Positions 25,523 through 34,461 of a stretch of 64,000 nucleotides of DNA are shown one piece after another. The notes below the pieces were generated by a model that saw only the letters and a program-made list of their open reading frames with translations, had not been told where the DNA came from and ran no database searches. Every line of letters starts with the position of its first letter. Position 1 is the first letter of the stretch. The DNA is taken from assembly GCF_014212175.1 (NCBI RefSeq), contig NZ_JACJVR010000070.1:25719-89718 (forward strand). Reading direction: 5' to 3'. Position numbers and translations under genes: made by a program. This DNA is from Cohnella xylanilytica. GTDB taxonomy: Bacteria; Bacillota; Bacilli; Paenibacillales; Paenibacillaceae.

Positions 25523-27301
25523 CTATGGAAGGACGGAAGGAGCCGTCCGCTCTAGACCCTGAACCGGCTGACCGCCTCGCTCAGCCGCTCCGCCATCGCC
25601 CGCAGCTCGCCGGACGCGCCGGTCACTTCCTCGACCGGAGGCGAGCTGTTCCTCGGCCGCGGCGGCGACCTGCTGGGAGCGGCCCGCCGAGTCTTGGGCG
25701 ATCCGCTTCAGCTCTTCGAGAGCGGCGGCGACCTCTTCGCTGCCCGCCGACATCTCCTCCGAGGAAGCGGACACCTCCTCGGTCTGGCCGCTCACTTGCT
25801 TCACCGCTTCGAGGATGGAGCGGAACGACTCGCCGGAGGCGTTCGCCAGCTCCGAGCCGGACCGCGCTTCTTCGGTCGAGGCCGACAACGCGGCGGCCGC
25901 CTCGTTCGCCTGCGAACCGATCGTCCGGAGGATGTCTATGATCTCGTCGGACGACTGCTTGGAGCGCTCGGCGAGCTTGCGGATCTCGGCGGCGACGACC
26001 GCGAAGCCCTTGCCCTGCTCCCCGGCGCGGGAAGCTTCGATGGACGCGTTCAAGGCGAGCAGGTTGGTCTGGTTCGCGACTTCGGAGATATGCGCGAGAA
26101 TATCGCCGATCCGTCCGCTCGCTCGGTTCAGCTCGTCCATCGAACCGGCGGCCTTCACGATGCCCGCCTCGACCGACCGCATCTGGCTGACGGTCCGGGC
26201 GATCAGCTCGCCGCCCTCTTCCGCCCGGCTCGCCGTGGCCGACGCCAGATCGGACACGACGGAAGACGACTCGGCGATGCGCTGAATGCCGACGGCCATC
26301 TCGGTCATGGCCCGGCCGGAATCCTCGGCGCTGGCGAGCTGGGATTCGTTGCCGGCGGCGACACCCTGAATCGCTTCGGCGATCTCGTTCGTCGCCTGGG
26401 CGGTCTGATCGGCCGTCTCCTTCAGCTTGCGGGAAGCCTCCGTGACGCCCTGCGACGTCTGCTTGATATCGATCGTCAAGCTCCGGAGGCTGGCGATCAT
26501 CGCGTTGAACGACTGCGCCGCCCGTCCGATCTCGTTGCCGCCGCTGGCGGTCACGACGACCGTCAGATCCCCGCCGGCGGCTTGGGCGGACCTGTCGGCC
26601 AGCATGCGCAGCGGCCTTATCGTCGTCCGCAAGAGGAAGACGACGAGTCCGATCGCGAGCAGCGCCGCCAGAAGGCCGATGCCGATCGTTCTCCACAGGA
26701 TTCCGTTGATGTGGGCCGCGACTTTGTCATAGTCGAAGTCCAGGCCGAAGACCGCGACCGCCTGCCCCTGCTCGTTGACGATCGGAGCGAGATAGGAGAT
26801 CCACGTTCCGTTGTCGTCCGTATACGGACGGCTCAGGTCCTCCTTCCCCTTCAAGGCGGCGTCGAAGGACTCGGCGAACGCCTCGGAAGCCTTGTACGGC
26901 CCGCCGGGCACGCTGCCGTTCGAAGCCAGCGATTCGCTCTGCTGCAGGTTCTGCAGATAAACGCCGTCGTCCTTGGCCGTCTTGGACGTCGTAAAATAGT
27001 AGGCGTTGGCCATATAGTCCGAATCGGTCATGACGTCCAGCAATTTCTTCAGAATGCCCAAATCCTCGGAAGACGGCTCCCGGCCGCTCATGATCGCTTC
27101 CGAAGCCGGAGCGATCAGATTGAGATTCGCTTGCGCCTGCGCCCGGAGCTTGTCGCCGACCCGATCGAATTCGCGATAGACGGCGTCGCGTTGGGCGCCG
27201 TACAGCAGCCAGGCCATGACGCCGACGAGGATGGCGAAGAGAAGCGACAGGACGACGGAACTGCTGAGCAGAAGACTTCTGTTTTTCAACCACGTAAGCA
27301 C
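25523..27301 (-). CDS. Methyl-accepting chemotaxis protein with C-terminal frameshift
   Basis: Membrane chemoreceptor, about 592 residues as read. Order: N-terminal membrane segment ([20 protein letters not shown]), extracellular sensor of the double-Cache type (about 35-200), second membrane segment ([17 protein letters not shown]), HAMP ([20 protein letters not shown]), then the signalling domain with the conserved tip [23 protein letters not shown] 27301 has GAGGTG eight bases upstream; the longer TTG frame from 27352 has no site. Near 25636 one extra base shifts the frame: the read end is [12 protein letters not shown]..., but in the next frame the usual ending [16 protein letters not shown]...SRFRV appears, stopping at 25552. 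The signalling tip is intact, so only the tail is altered. Confidence 0.88.
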   Translation of the reverse strand: MLTWLKNRSLLLSSSVVLSLLFAILVGVMAWLLYGAQRDAVYREFDRVGDKLRAQAQANLNLIAPASEAIMSGREPSSEDLGILKKLLDVMTDSDYMANAYYFTTSKTAKDDGVYLQNLQQSESLASNGSVPGGPYKASEAFAESFDAALKGKEDLSRPYTDDNGTWISYLAPIVNEQGQAVAVFGLDFDYDKVAAHINGILWRTIGIGLLAALLAIGLVVFLLRTTIRPLRMLADRSAQAAGGDLTVVVTASGGNEIGRAAQSFNAMIASLRSLTIDIKQTSQGVTEASRKLKETADQTAQATNEIAEAIQGVAAGNESQLASAEDSGRAMTEMAVGIQRIAESSSVVSDLASATASRAEEGGELIARTVSQMRSVEAGIVKAAGSMDELNRASGRIGDILAHISEVANQTNLLALNASIEASRAGEQGKGFAVVAAEIRKLAERSKQSSDEIIDILRTIGSQANEAAAALSASTEEARSGSELANASGESFRSILEAVKQVSGQTEEVSASSEEMSAGSEEVAAALEELKRIAQDSAGRSQQVAAAAEEQLASGRGSDRRVRRAAGDGGAAERGGQPVQGLERTAPSVLP

Positions 27302-27408
27302 GACTTGCACCTCGCTGATAGGATAGGGGATCCCTACCAGTATAAGGGGCAATTGTTAGGAAATTTAATGAATAAGCGTTAATTTTAAGGCGGCGGCCTC
27401 GCTCGGCC

Positions 27409-28431
27409 TCACTTCTTGCCGAAGACTTCGGCCATGTAGTCCAGTCCCTTGTTCTGCCCCATCGCGAGCGGGCCCACGATCTCGGAATCGACGACGTACA
27501 CGCGGCCGTTCTTCACCGCGTTCAAGAAATTCCACACCGCGTTGGACTTCAAGGCCTCGGCGTTCAGCTCCGCGCTGTTCGTGAAGTCTTCCGCCAGGAA
27601 AATATAGTCCGGATTCCATTCGGCTACGCCTTCCAGGCTGATCTCCCCGTAATCCTTCTGATTCTCGAAGCCGGAGAGGCCGAGTCCCTTGTAATACGGC
27701 TCGAGCCGCTTGCCGTAGTAGTAGTTGAAGCCCTTGCCCCACGTCATCATGAACAGGGCCGTCTTGCCCTTCAAGCCGTCGCTGTCGAGCTTGGCCGCGA
27801 GTCCCTCCAGCTTGGCGTCGTAGGCGTCGATATACGCTTGCGCCTTCGCTTCGTCGCCGACGACGTCCGCCACCTTCCCGATCGTGTCCTGCCAGTTCTC
27901 GGACGTCGGGATGACGATCGTCGGAGCGATCTTGGCCAGCTGGTCGTAGATCTTGTCGTCGTACTCCGACGCGACGATGACGTCCGGCTGCGCGGCCGCG
28001 ATCCTCTCCAGGTCGGCTTCGTCGCCGAGATCGGCGATGCGGCCGTCTCCCACGAACGAGTCGTAGACCGGGAAGTTCCGCAGCGACTTCAGGCCGACGA
28101 CGCCGGCCACGGCGGCTTCGTCCCCGATGGCGAACAGATGCTCCGCGTACGGGAAGTACGTGACCGCCACCTTCGCCGGCTTCGTCTCGAGGGTCGTCTC
28201 GCCCTTGGCGTGGACGATCTTCTTCGGGAAGGCCGAAGACTCGGCGGCCGCCGGAGAGGAGCTTGCGGACTCGCCGGCGGCCGCGCTCGAAGAGACGCTC
28301 GGCGATGCGCTCGAGGCCGGGCTCGCGTTCCCGTTCGAGGCGGCCGGTCCTTCGCTCGTATTCGATCCGCAGCCGGCGAGAAGCGCAAGGATCAGCATCG
28401 CGCCGACGAGGCAGAGATAAGTTCTTTTCAT
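27409..28431 (-). CDS. Iron-siderophore ABC transporter binding lipoprotein
   Basis: Lipoprotein of 340 residues (signal MKRTYLCLVG, lipobox LLAGCG, Cys21), then a Ser/Ala-rich linker (about 25-65) and a FecB/FhuD-type periplasmic-binding domain (KVAVTYFPYAEHLFAIGD, QPDVIVASEYD, NPDYIFLAED, VYVVDSEIVGP). It binds a ferric siderophore at the cell surface. A Fur box overlaps its promoter, so iron represses it. No permease or ATPase gene is near, so the transporter must be elsewhere. An AraC regulator lies immediately upstream on the same strand, as in siderophore systems where the AraC protein senses the siderophore. Confidence 0.93.
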   Translation of the reverse strand: MKRTYLCLVGAMLILALLAGCGSNTSEGPAASNGNASPASSASPSVSSSAAAGESASSSPAAAESSAFPKKIVHAKGETTLETKPAKVAVTYFPYAEHLFAIGDEAAVAGVVGLKSLRNFPVYDSFVGDGRIADLGDEADLERIAAAQPDVIVASEYDDKIYDQLAKIAPTIVIPTSENWQDTIGKVADVVGDEAKAQAYIDAYDAKLEGLAAKLDSDGLKGKTALFMMTWGKGFNYYYGKRLEPYYKGLGLSGFENQKDYGEISLEGVAEWNPDYIFLAEDFTNSAELNAEALKSNAVWNFLNAVKNGRVYVVDSEIVGPLAMGQNKGLDYMAEVFGKK

Positions 28432-28462
28432 GTTGATGGCCCACCTTTTCGACTCTATTAGT

Positions 28463-28481
28463 GATAATGATTTTCATTATC
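28463..28481 (-). promoter_or_regulatory. Fur box
   Basis: GATAATGATTTTCATTATC, a near-ideal 19-bp Fur box, extended to the right by a further ATCGAAAATGATTAT half. It lies 32 bases upstream of the siderophore-binding lipoprotein. Confidence 0.92.
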
Positions 28482-28524
28482 GAAAATGATTATAGTCAAA
28501 AAGACGGCTCTCCAAAATAGACGA

Positions 28525-29391
28525 TTAGCGAAACCAAGGTGGACAATTCCCGAACCGGCGCCGATATTCGGTAGGCGAGCAGCCTTCGTACTTCCGGAAC
28601 AGACGGCTGAAATAATGGGCGTCCGCGTAGCCGACGCTCTCCGCGATCCGGGCGACTCCGTACGAGGACGCAGCTAACAATCGCCTGGCCTGGAGCATTC
28701 GCTGGCGGATCACGTAGTCGATCGGGAAGAAGCCCGTCCTCTTCCGGAACAGGTAGGAGAATCGCTTGACGTCCATGCCGCCGCACCGCTCCGCCAACGA
28801 TCCGAGCGTATGGGGCTCCATGTAGGATCGGTGAATGTACTCGACGATCTGCCCGATCGGGTCGTCGCCCTCCCGCCGTCCGCGGCGGCGCGCCGCCTCC
28901 AGAACGTCCCCAAGGATGCCGTAGAACAGCTCCTTCGCCCGCAGGGAAGCCAATCCTCCCGATGCGTTCCAAGTCCGGTGCAGCAGCTGCAGCCGGTCCG
29001 CCAGCCCCGGAAGCTCGCCCGGCTCCAGCAGGTAGCGGGAATCGGCATACGGGCGCCGGCCGGGGATTCGGGCTCTGTCGCGACCGGCGAGCTCGTAATG
29101 AACGAGAACGTATTCGAAGTCGGAGTCCCCCTGGACGCGGGGCTTCAGCGTCATGTTCGCCGCCCCGTGCGCGACGCGGCCCGGCTCCAGGTCGCAAGGC
29201 GCGCCGTCGAACTCGAAGCGCGCCCTTCCCCTGAGCGCGAACAGCAAGCCGGCCGAGGACGTGGGATTGTCGCGGGTATGGCCCGGATAGTCCACGTTCG
29301 GCTTCAAGGATGACAGGAAGACGCCCTTCACGGCCGGCAGGCCTTCCGCGAATTCGGCGGCCAGCGCGTCCAGATCGACCTCGTCGTTCAT
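28525..29391 (-). CDS. AraC family regulator of siderophore uptake (probable)
   Basis: Protein of 288 residues: N-terminal cupin-like sensor (about 15-100; LFALRGRARFEFDGAPCDLEPG) and a C-terminal AraC domain with two helix-turn-helix motifs (HTLGSLAERCGGMDVKRFSYLF, VARIAESVGYADAHYFSRLF) and the family end GCSPTEYRRR. ATG 29391 has AGGAGGGG nine bases upstream; the longer frame to 29505 runs through an AT-rich promoter region. It precedes the Fur-controlled binding lipoprotein and is divergent from the sigma-BtrH gene. A role analogous to Btr of Bacillus is inference from context. Confidence 0.88.
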   Translation of the reverse strand: MNDEVDLDALAAEFAEGLPAVKGVFLSSLKPNVDYPGHTRDNPTSSAGLLFALRGRARFEFDGAPCDLEPGRVAHGAANMTLKPRVQGDSDFEYVLVHYELAGRDRARIPGRRPYADSRYLLEPGELPGLADRLQLLHRTWNASGGLASLRAKELFYGILGDVLEAARRRGRREGDDPIGQIVEYIHRSYMEPHTLGSLAERCGGMDVKRFSYLFRKRTGFFPIDYVIRQRMLQARRLLAASSYGVARIAESVGYADAHYFSRLFRKYEGCSPTEYRRRFGNCPPWFR

Positions 29392-29624
29392 CCGAGGCCC
29401 CTCCTCTCGTCGATTCCATCGCCCGGATCTTGAAGCTCGTCCGGCGATTCGATTGCTCTCATTATATCGAAAAACGATAGAATAGAATTCGGTTTTATTA
29501 TACAATAACTGGAAAACACCCGTTCATTCGCGATTTATTTGAAGGAAGATCCATCGAGTTGTTCAAATCGTCCGTTCGGCGGGCATCTCCCCTATGAAGG
29601 GCGAGGAGGGACGCGGGAGAAAAC

Positions 29625-31418
29625 ATGGAAATTCACGAACAGAGCTCCGCGGGACGCGGATTGGAGCATCGGGAAGCGGACGAGGCCCGGGAACTCGCGG
29701 AGCGGGCCCAGCTCGGAGACACGGAAGCCTTCGGCGAGCTGATCGAACGGCACCGGAACCGCGCGAAGGACTGGGCGGAGCGGATAACCGGGGATCCGCA
29801 CTTGGCCGACGACATCGTTCAGGACGCGCTTGTCCGCGCTTTTCTGCACATCGGTTCCCTTCAGGACGCGAGCCGATTCCTGCCGTGGCTGCACCGCATC
29901 GTGCGCAATCAGGCGAACATGCGCCTTCGGAGAGGAGGGCCCTATAAGAAGGAGAAGCCGTTCGCTTCGTTCGGCCCGTCCAATGCCGATCCGGACCGCG
30001 TCGAATGGGACGATCTGGACAGCGTCCTGCGCCACTTGACCCGGTCGGCCGCCGACGCCGCGCTGAGCGGCCAGGACCCGGCCGAGCACCTGCTGCGCAA
30101 GGAGCTGTACGAGACGATCCGCTCGGTGCTGCACGTCCTCTCCCGGAAGGAGCGCTCCATCTTCGAGGCCTACTTCTTCAAGCAGCTCAGCCCGGACGAG
30201 ATCGCCTCTATGTACCGGATGACGACGGGTTCGATCTACACGTACATCCACCGGTCCCGCCAGAAGCTGAAGCAGGAGCGGATCCGCGTCTCTCTCGGCC
30301 TATCGCCCGAGAAGGGAGGAAGCGCCATGGTCGGAAGCAAGGTTCTGAAGCTGCCGGAGCACCCGCCGCATGCCCGTTCGATGACGACCTTCGTCGACCG
30401 CGTCGGGCAGCTGCTCGCCGCGCTCGGCGACCCGCGCGAGACGGCGGAGCTGATGGGGGTGTCCGGCTTCGCCTTCCGGATGCAGATCTCGGACAAGGCG
30501 ACTTACGCGGACGGCATCTACATGTTCGATTGGCGCCAGACGCTGCGAACGTTCCTGGGAGAGCTCGGATACGGGGCGACGATGCTCTGCGGGCAGCTGG
30601 CCGAGTCGCCGGTGCCGCTGCTGGGAGCCGTCGAACGCTTCCCCGTCGTCCTGCCGATCGAGGAAGCGGTGCTGCCCTTTATCCGCCGGACCATTGACGC
30701 GGGCAAGCCCGTGCTGTACTTCGACACGTCCGCGTCGAGGCCGTACGTCCACGAATGGTCGCTCATCTACGGCTACGACGACGAGCGGCGGCTCGTCCAT
30801 CTGACCGACGCGATGAAGCCGGAGGGCAAGACGCTGTCCTACGACGACGTAGCGGAGAATCCGGTCCGGTTCCTGGCCGCGGTCGAAGGGGGCCGGGAGC
30901 CGGCAGTCGGGCCGCCCGGCGCTGTCTGGGAGGAAGCGTCGCGAAGGAACGCGGCGGCTCGGGCGCTCCGCTTCGCCGCAGACTACGCGAGGAACGCGAG
31001 AGCCTACTGCCCGATGACGAGTTATCTGTCGTATACGTCGGGTCTGGCCGCTTACGACCGCTGGATCGGGCATTTGCGCCGCGGTCCCGGTTCGCCTCCG
31101 AACCGGTACGGCATGGGCCAGCTCGCCGCCGTGTACGCGGAGGCGAAGCGGTATGCGGCCGGGTACTTGCGCGCCGTTCCGTTCGAGGGCGAGGCGATGA
31201 GGCTGGCCCTGCTGGCGGCGGAAGCCTACGAGCAAGCGGGCGAAGCGATCGGCGAGATCGCCTCCGAGGTTCCGTTCGTGCGGACCGCGGAAGCGATGGC
31301 GCCCGAATTATGCGAGAGATGCGCGGCGCGGCTGGAGAAGGCGAGAAATTTCGAAGCGGCCGCGGTCGAGTACGTCGAGAAGTCATTAACCCTAATGGAG
31401 AAAGGGATATCGCCTTGA
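29625..31418 (+). CDS. ECF-type sigma factor fused to a BtrH-like domain
   Basis: Protein of 597 residues. Residues 22-105 form sigma region 2 (AQLGDTEAFGELIERHR, DDIVQDALVRAFLHIG, ASRFLPWLHRIVRNQ) and 150-220 region 4 (LSRKERSIFEAYFFKQLSPD, GSIYTYIHRSRQKLK). From about 240 to 560 it continues into a domain resembling the BtrH N-terminal-like acyltransferase/C39-like fold (LPEHPPHARSMTTFVDRVGQ, MGVSGFAFRMQISDKA, MFDWRQTLRTFLGELGYG, SYLSYTSGLAAYDRWI). The Cys usual after the first His-Pro motif in that fold is replaced (FVDRV), so it may be a ligand sensor rather than an enzyme. No membrane segment and no adjacent anti-sigma gene. The stop overlaps the TTG start of a binding-protein-like gene (TTGA). 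Confidence 0.82.
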   Translation: MEIHEQSSAGRGLEHREADEARELAERAQLGDTEAFGELIERHRNRAKDWAERITGDPHLADDIVQDALVRAFLHIGSLQDASRFLPWLHRIVRNQANMRLRRGGPYKKEKPFASFGPSNADPDRVEWDDLDSVLRHLTRSAADAALSGQDPAEHLLRKELYETIRSVLHVLSRKERSIFEAYFFKQLSPDEIASMYRMTTGSIYTYIHRSRQKLKQERIRVSLGLSPEKGGSAMVGSKVLKLPEHPPHARSMTTFVDRVGQLLAALGDPRETAELMGVSGFAFRMQISDKATYADGIYMFDWRQTLRTFLGELGYGATMLCGQLAESPVPLLGAVERFPVVLPIEEAVLPFIRRTIDAGKPVLYFDTSASRPYVHEWSLIYGYDDERRLVHLTDAMKPEGKTLSYDDVAENPVRFLAAVEGGREPAVGPPGAVWEEASRRNAAARALRFAADYARNARAYCPMTSYLSYTSGLAAYDRWIGHLRRGPGSPPNRYGMGQLAAVYAEAKRYAAGYLRAVPFEGEAMRLALLAAEAYEQAGEAIGEIASEVPFVRTAEAMAPELCERCAARLEKARNFEAAAVEYVEKSLTLMEKGISP

Positions 31419-32617
31419 ACGAGACGAACGATAGGAACAATACGAACGATAGAAACGATAAGAACGATAGAAACGATAAGAACGGGACGATCGAGATCAG
31501 GTTCCTTACGGAATTCCAAAACTTGAACAACGTCATGGATGCGAAGGCTTCCTTCGAGCGGGACCATCCCGGCGTGCGCATCGCGATCGAGCAGGCGACG
31601 GACCATTACGAATCGATGCAGGCCTTCAAGTCCGACGAGGCTCCGGACATCATCGAATCGGGCGGTTGGGCCCTGTACAATTACAAGGGCATGTTCGTCG
31701 ACCTGCTTCCATACGTCGACGAGGTTCCGGGGCTGAGGGAGGACCTGAATCCGGGAGTCATGCGCGTGGCGTGCAAGGACGGCCATCTCCCGGGCTTGCC
31801 GGTGGACGTCGCGCTTCCGTTGATCGTCTACAACAAGGAGATCTTCGACCGGGCCGGACTCGCGTACCCGACGGAGGATTGGACCTGGGACGAGATGATC
31901 GAGCTGGCCAAGAAGCTGACGGTCCGAGGCGACAACGGAGTGGCGCGGCAGTTCGGCTTCGGCTTAGGGGTCGATATCGAGGAATTCGAGCCGTTCGTCA
32001 TGCGCAACGGCGGCCGGTACTTGTCCCCGAACGGGGCTTCCGCCAGAGGGCACGTCGACCAGCCGGCCGTTATCGAAGCGTTCCGGATGCTCGTCGACGC
32101 TTACCGCCTTCACCGGGTGATCCGCAACCCCGGCGAGCCTTCCGAAGCCGGCGACCTTCACCAGGGCTTCGCGATGGTGTTCGGCTTCGCCTGGTTCGTC
32201 GGCAATCTGGTCCATCACGGGCTGGGGGACAAGTTCGGAGTCGTCGGCCTGCCGAACATGCCGGGCGGAGAGCGTTCGAACATGATCTATATGGGAGCCG
32301 CGGGAATCACGACCAAGTCGCGCCATCCCCGGCTCGCCTGGGAGTTCCTCCGCCACTACGTTCTGGAGCGTCCCGAGCCGTTCCGTTCGCCGTGGACCCT
32401 GCCGATCGCCCGATCGCTCGCGGAACGGAGCGGGTTGACGAAGCACCCCCTCTGGTCGCGCTTCCTGCAAGAGCTCGATCACGTCCGGATCAGCGGCTTC
32501 TATATCAGCGAGAAATGGAACACCTCCCGCCAGCTCGTCAACGAAGACATTCGCCGGATGATTCTGGAGGGAGCCGACGTGGCCCAGACGCTCCGATCCT
32601 GGACGAGGTTCGCCTGA
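31415..32617 (+). CDS. Solute-binding-protein-like protein without signal peptide
   Basis: Protein of 400 residues from TTG 31415, which overlaps the TGA stop of the sigma gene; GGAGAAAGGG is about ten bases upstream. There is no hydrophobic leader: the N-terminus is a repetitive polar stretch (NDRNDKNDRNDK). From residue 25 it matches family 1 sugar-binding proteins (GTIEIRFLTEFQNLNNVMD, SDEAPDIIESGGWALYNY, PLIVYNKEIFDRAGL, DWTWDEMIELAKKLT, FAMVFGFAWFVGN, GITTKSRHPRLAWEFLR). It should therefore fold as a binding protein but stay in the cytoplasm. Coupling to the sigma-BtrH gene suggests it modulates that sigma factor in response to a ligand (inference). Confidence 0.83.
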   Translation: MNETNDRNNTNDRNDKNDRNDKNGTIEIRFLTEFQNLNNVMDAKASFERDHPGVRIAIEQATDHYESMQAFKSDEAPDIIESGGWALYNYKGMFVDLLPYVDEVPGLREDLNPGVMRVACKDGHLPGLPVDVALPLIVYNKEIFDRAGLAYPTEDWTWDEMIELAKKLTVRGDNGVARQFGFGLGVDIEEFEPFVMRNGGRYLSPNGASARGHVDQPAVIEAFRMLVDAYRLHRVIRNPGEPSEAGDLHQGFAMVFGFAWFVGNLVHHGLGDKFGVVGLPNMPGGERSNMIYMGAAGITTKSRHPRLAWEFLRHYVLERPEPFRSPWTLPIARSLAERSGLTKHPLWSRFLQELDHVRISGFYISEKWNTSRQLVNEDIRRMILEGADVAQTLRSWTRFA

Positions 32618-32629
32618 CCTCCTCGCGCC

Positions 32630-32667
32630 GAAGAGCCGGACTCCCATTCGGGAGCCCGGCTCTCTTC
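32630..32667 (+). terminator. Intrinsic hairpin after the sigma / binding-protein operon
   Basis: GAAGAGCCGG-A-CTCCC / GGGAG-C-CCGGCTCTCTTC with loop ATTC, between convergent genes; may serve both strands. Confidence 0.8.
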
Positions 32668-32684
32668 ATCCGCTTAGAACATGA

Positions 32685-33623
32685 TCAAGAGATCCGCTCC
32701 AATAAGCCGAGCAGATAGGCGTCCAGCCGTTCGCCCATCAGCTTCGGCGTCAGCCCGGTCACCCCGAGCGCCGTCCAGCCGCCGTACACCTCGGGCGGCC
32801 AGAAGGCGAAGTCGATCAAGGCGACGAGGTCCCAGTAGGGATCGTATTCGAAGGAGGCGCCGGCATGCTCCTCGTAGCGGGCCAGGAATTCGTCGGCCTC
32901 CCGCACGCCGCGCAATTGCGCCAGGTTGACGCGGCAGTGGCCGACGTCGATCCCCGCCGGACCTATGCACCCGTTGACCCAATCGACGACGCCGCTCACT
33001 TCGCTCCCGTCCCACAAGACGTTGGCCGGGTGGTAGTCCCGATGAATGAACTTCTTGGAGAACGAAGGCTTGCGGGCCGTCAAATAATCGGCCGCGAGCT
33101 TCCACTTGTCCGGAACCGACGACCAAGAGGTCGCGTCCAGCTTCGAGGCGTCGCAATAAGGTCTGAACGTCCACGGGAAGCCGCCGGCGGCCGCGGGGTC
33201 CGGGGCGTGCAGACGGGCCAGCGAGCTCGCCAGGCCGTCGAGCCAGCGCGAGGCATCCTCCGGCTCCAGCACGACCCGCCCCTCGAGCCGCGTCATCAAC
33301 AGCGTCGGCGTTCCGCACCGGGTCCCGTCGGCGTCGACGGCGACGAGGGCCGGCGTTCTTGCGCCGGCGATCCCGGAGGCCCGCCGCAGGCTCTCCGCTT
33401 CGCGCAAGGCCAGGTCGGGCTCCCGCCGAATCCAATCCGCGTCTTCGAATTGCCTTAGAACGAGCTGCCGGAGCGTTCCGTCGACGCTCAGGACGATGCC
33501 GTGAACGGCGGACGAGATGCCTCCTTGCAGACGTTCGGACGCAAGGACGTCGGCCGATCCGCCCGCGGAATCGATGACCCATTGCAGAACGCGATCGGAC
33601 AGCGCATCGGAACTCGGATTCAT
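32685..33623 (-). CDS. Phosphotransferase family protein (aminoglycoside phosphotransferase fold)
   Basis: Protein of 312 residues with the APH kinase fold. Seen: QLVLRQFEDADWIRREPDLA (ATP-binding lobe), PTLLMTRLEGRV, the catalytic loop FIHRDYHPANVLWDG near residue 198, and VVDWVNGCIGPAGIDVGHCR for the metal site. The GPAGIDVGH ending is common in uncharacterised bacterial members; antibiotic resistance is not implied. Upstream, 33624-33845 holds an AT-rich stretch with no supported gene. Confidence 0.87.
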   Translation of the reverse strand: MNPSSDALSDRVLQWVIDSAGGSADVLASERLQGGISSAVHGIVLSVDGTLRQLVLRQFEDADWIRREPDLALREAESLRRASGIAGARTPALVAVDADGTRCGTPTLLMTRLEGRVVLEPEDASRWLDGLASSLARLHAPDPAAAGGFPWTFRPYCDASKLDATSWSSVPDKWKLAADYLTARKPSFSKKFIHRDYHPANVLWDGSEVSGVVDWVNGCIGPAGIDVGHCRVNLAQLRGVREADEFLARYEEHAGASFEYDPYWDLVALIDFAFWPPEVYGGWTALGVTGLTPKLMGERLDAYLLGLLERIS

Positions 33624-33845
33624 AGGCAGCCTCCCATATGGATAGGTTTATTGCATTTTCGGTTTACCTTGTTAATATATAACGTTTGCGATAATGGCAC
33701 AAACCCCCATACCTGTCTAAGGAAGCGCGTCCATTCCTCGGCCGCCACATCCGTTCCTCTAGGTCCGGTCGGCAATGAAAATATTCATGCAGAAAACAGA
33801 GCAGGCCGCCGCGCCGGCTTCCTGCTCCCTCTTTGCGTCGTACCT

Positions 33846-34238
33846 TCAGCCTTCAAACGTGATTTTCAACGTTTGCAAATCGCTTGCTACCATTTGGGCA
33901 TCCGCTTCGAATTTATCGTCCGGCATCCCGGGCCTTTGATACAGCGTAAAGACGACTTCGCTTCCGTCCCCGTTCGGAATCACGCGCATGGGATTCAGAA
34001 CCACTTGTCCGGAAGGCATCGTTACCCAATGGTCGAGCACCCCGAATTCATTGCGTTCGACGAATCGGATCGTCACGAGACCGTCCGGGGACTCGACCTT
34101 CCATTCGTTCCCCGACTTGATCGCCGACTGGCTGAAGGCAGGCGCCCATCTCGGCAAATTCTCGGGGTCCAGGATGAAGTCGTAAATTTCGGCCGGCTTC
34201 CTGCCGACGGATACGCTCAACGTCTTCGAATTCGACAT
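33846..34238 (-). CDS. SRPBCC family protein (polyketide cyclase / START-like)
   Basis: Protein of about 130 residues with a START-like lipid/ligand-binding fold. Seen: KTLSVSVGRKPAEIYDFILD PENLPRW opening (two parts of one stretch), then SGNEWKVESPDGLVTIRF, GVLDHWVTMPSG, and NGDGSEVVFTLYQRPGM. ATG 34238 has AGGA five bases upstream and ATG 34244 is a possible alternative; the longer frame to 34376 reads into non-coding sequence. Function unknown. Confidence 0.85.
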   Translation of the reverse strand: MSNSKTLSVSVGRKPAEIYDFILDPENLPRWAPAFSQSAIKSGNEWKVESPDGLVTIRFVERNEFGVLDHWVTMPSGQVVLNPMRVIPNGDGSEVVFTLYQRPGMPDDKFEADAQMVASDLQTLKITFEG

Positions 34239-34461
34239 AACCATCCTGCTCTCATTCCTCTCCGCATTCTCCGTATTCGATCGCGAGCCGCTTGCCATCG
34301 CGAACTTCATGCCAAATAAGAGGCTCGCGCCTATCTTCTCACGTTCGCTGCCGTTTATCTTGTAAAAAACGGACAACCGCCTCTGGCAACACGATCGGGC
34401 TCGTACAGAGCCCGTACAGGGAGGACCCCGGAGTCTCGCCGAGAGGCGTCGTCCCGGCGCA

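Noticed and set aside
27301..27352. TTG start of the chemoreceptor at 27352
   Set aside because: No ribosome binding site and 17 extra residues before the membrane anchor; GTG 27301 is better placed.
30755..32617. A 620-codon open frame that includes the binding-protein gene
   Set aside because: Its first 220 codons are an Arg/Gly-rich shadow of the sigma gene in another frame. The real start is the TTG at 31415 with a ribosome binding site and the TTGA overlap.
32685..33623. Aminoglycoside resistance by phosphotransferase
   Set aside because: The fold is shared by many kinases of other small molecules and the sequence belongs to an uncharacterised branch; resistance cannot be concluded.
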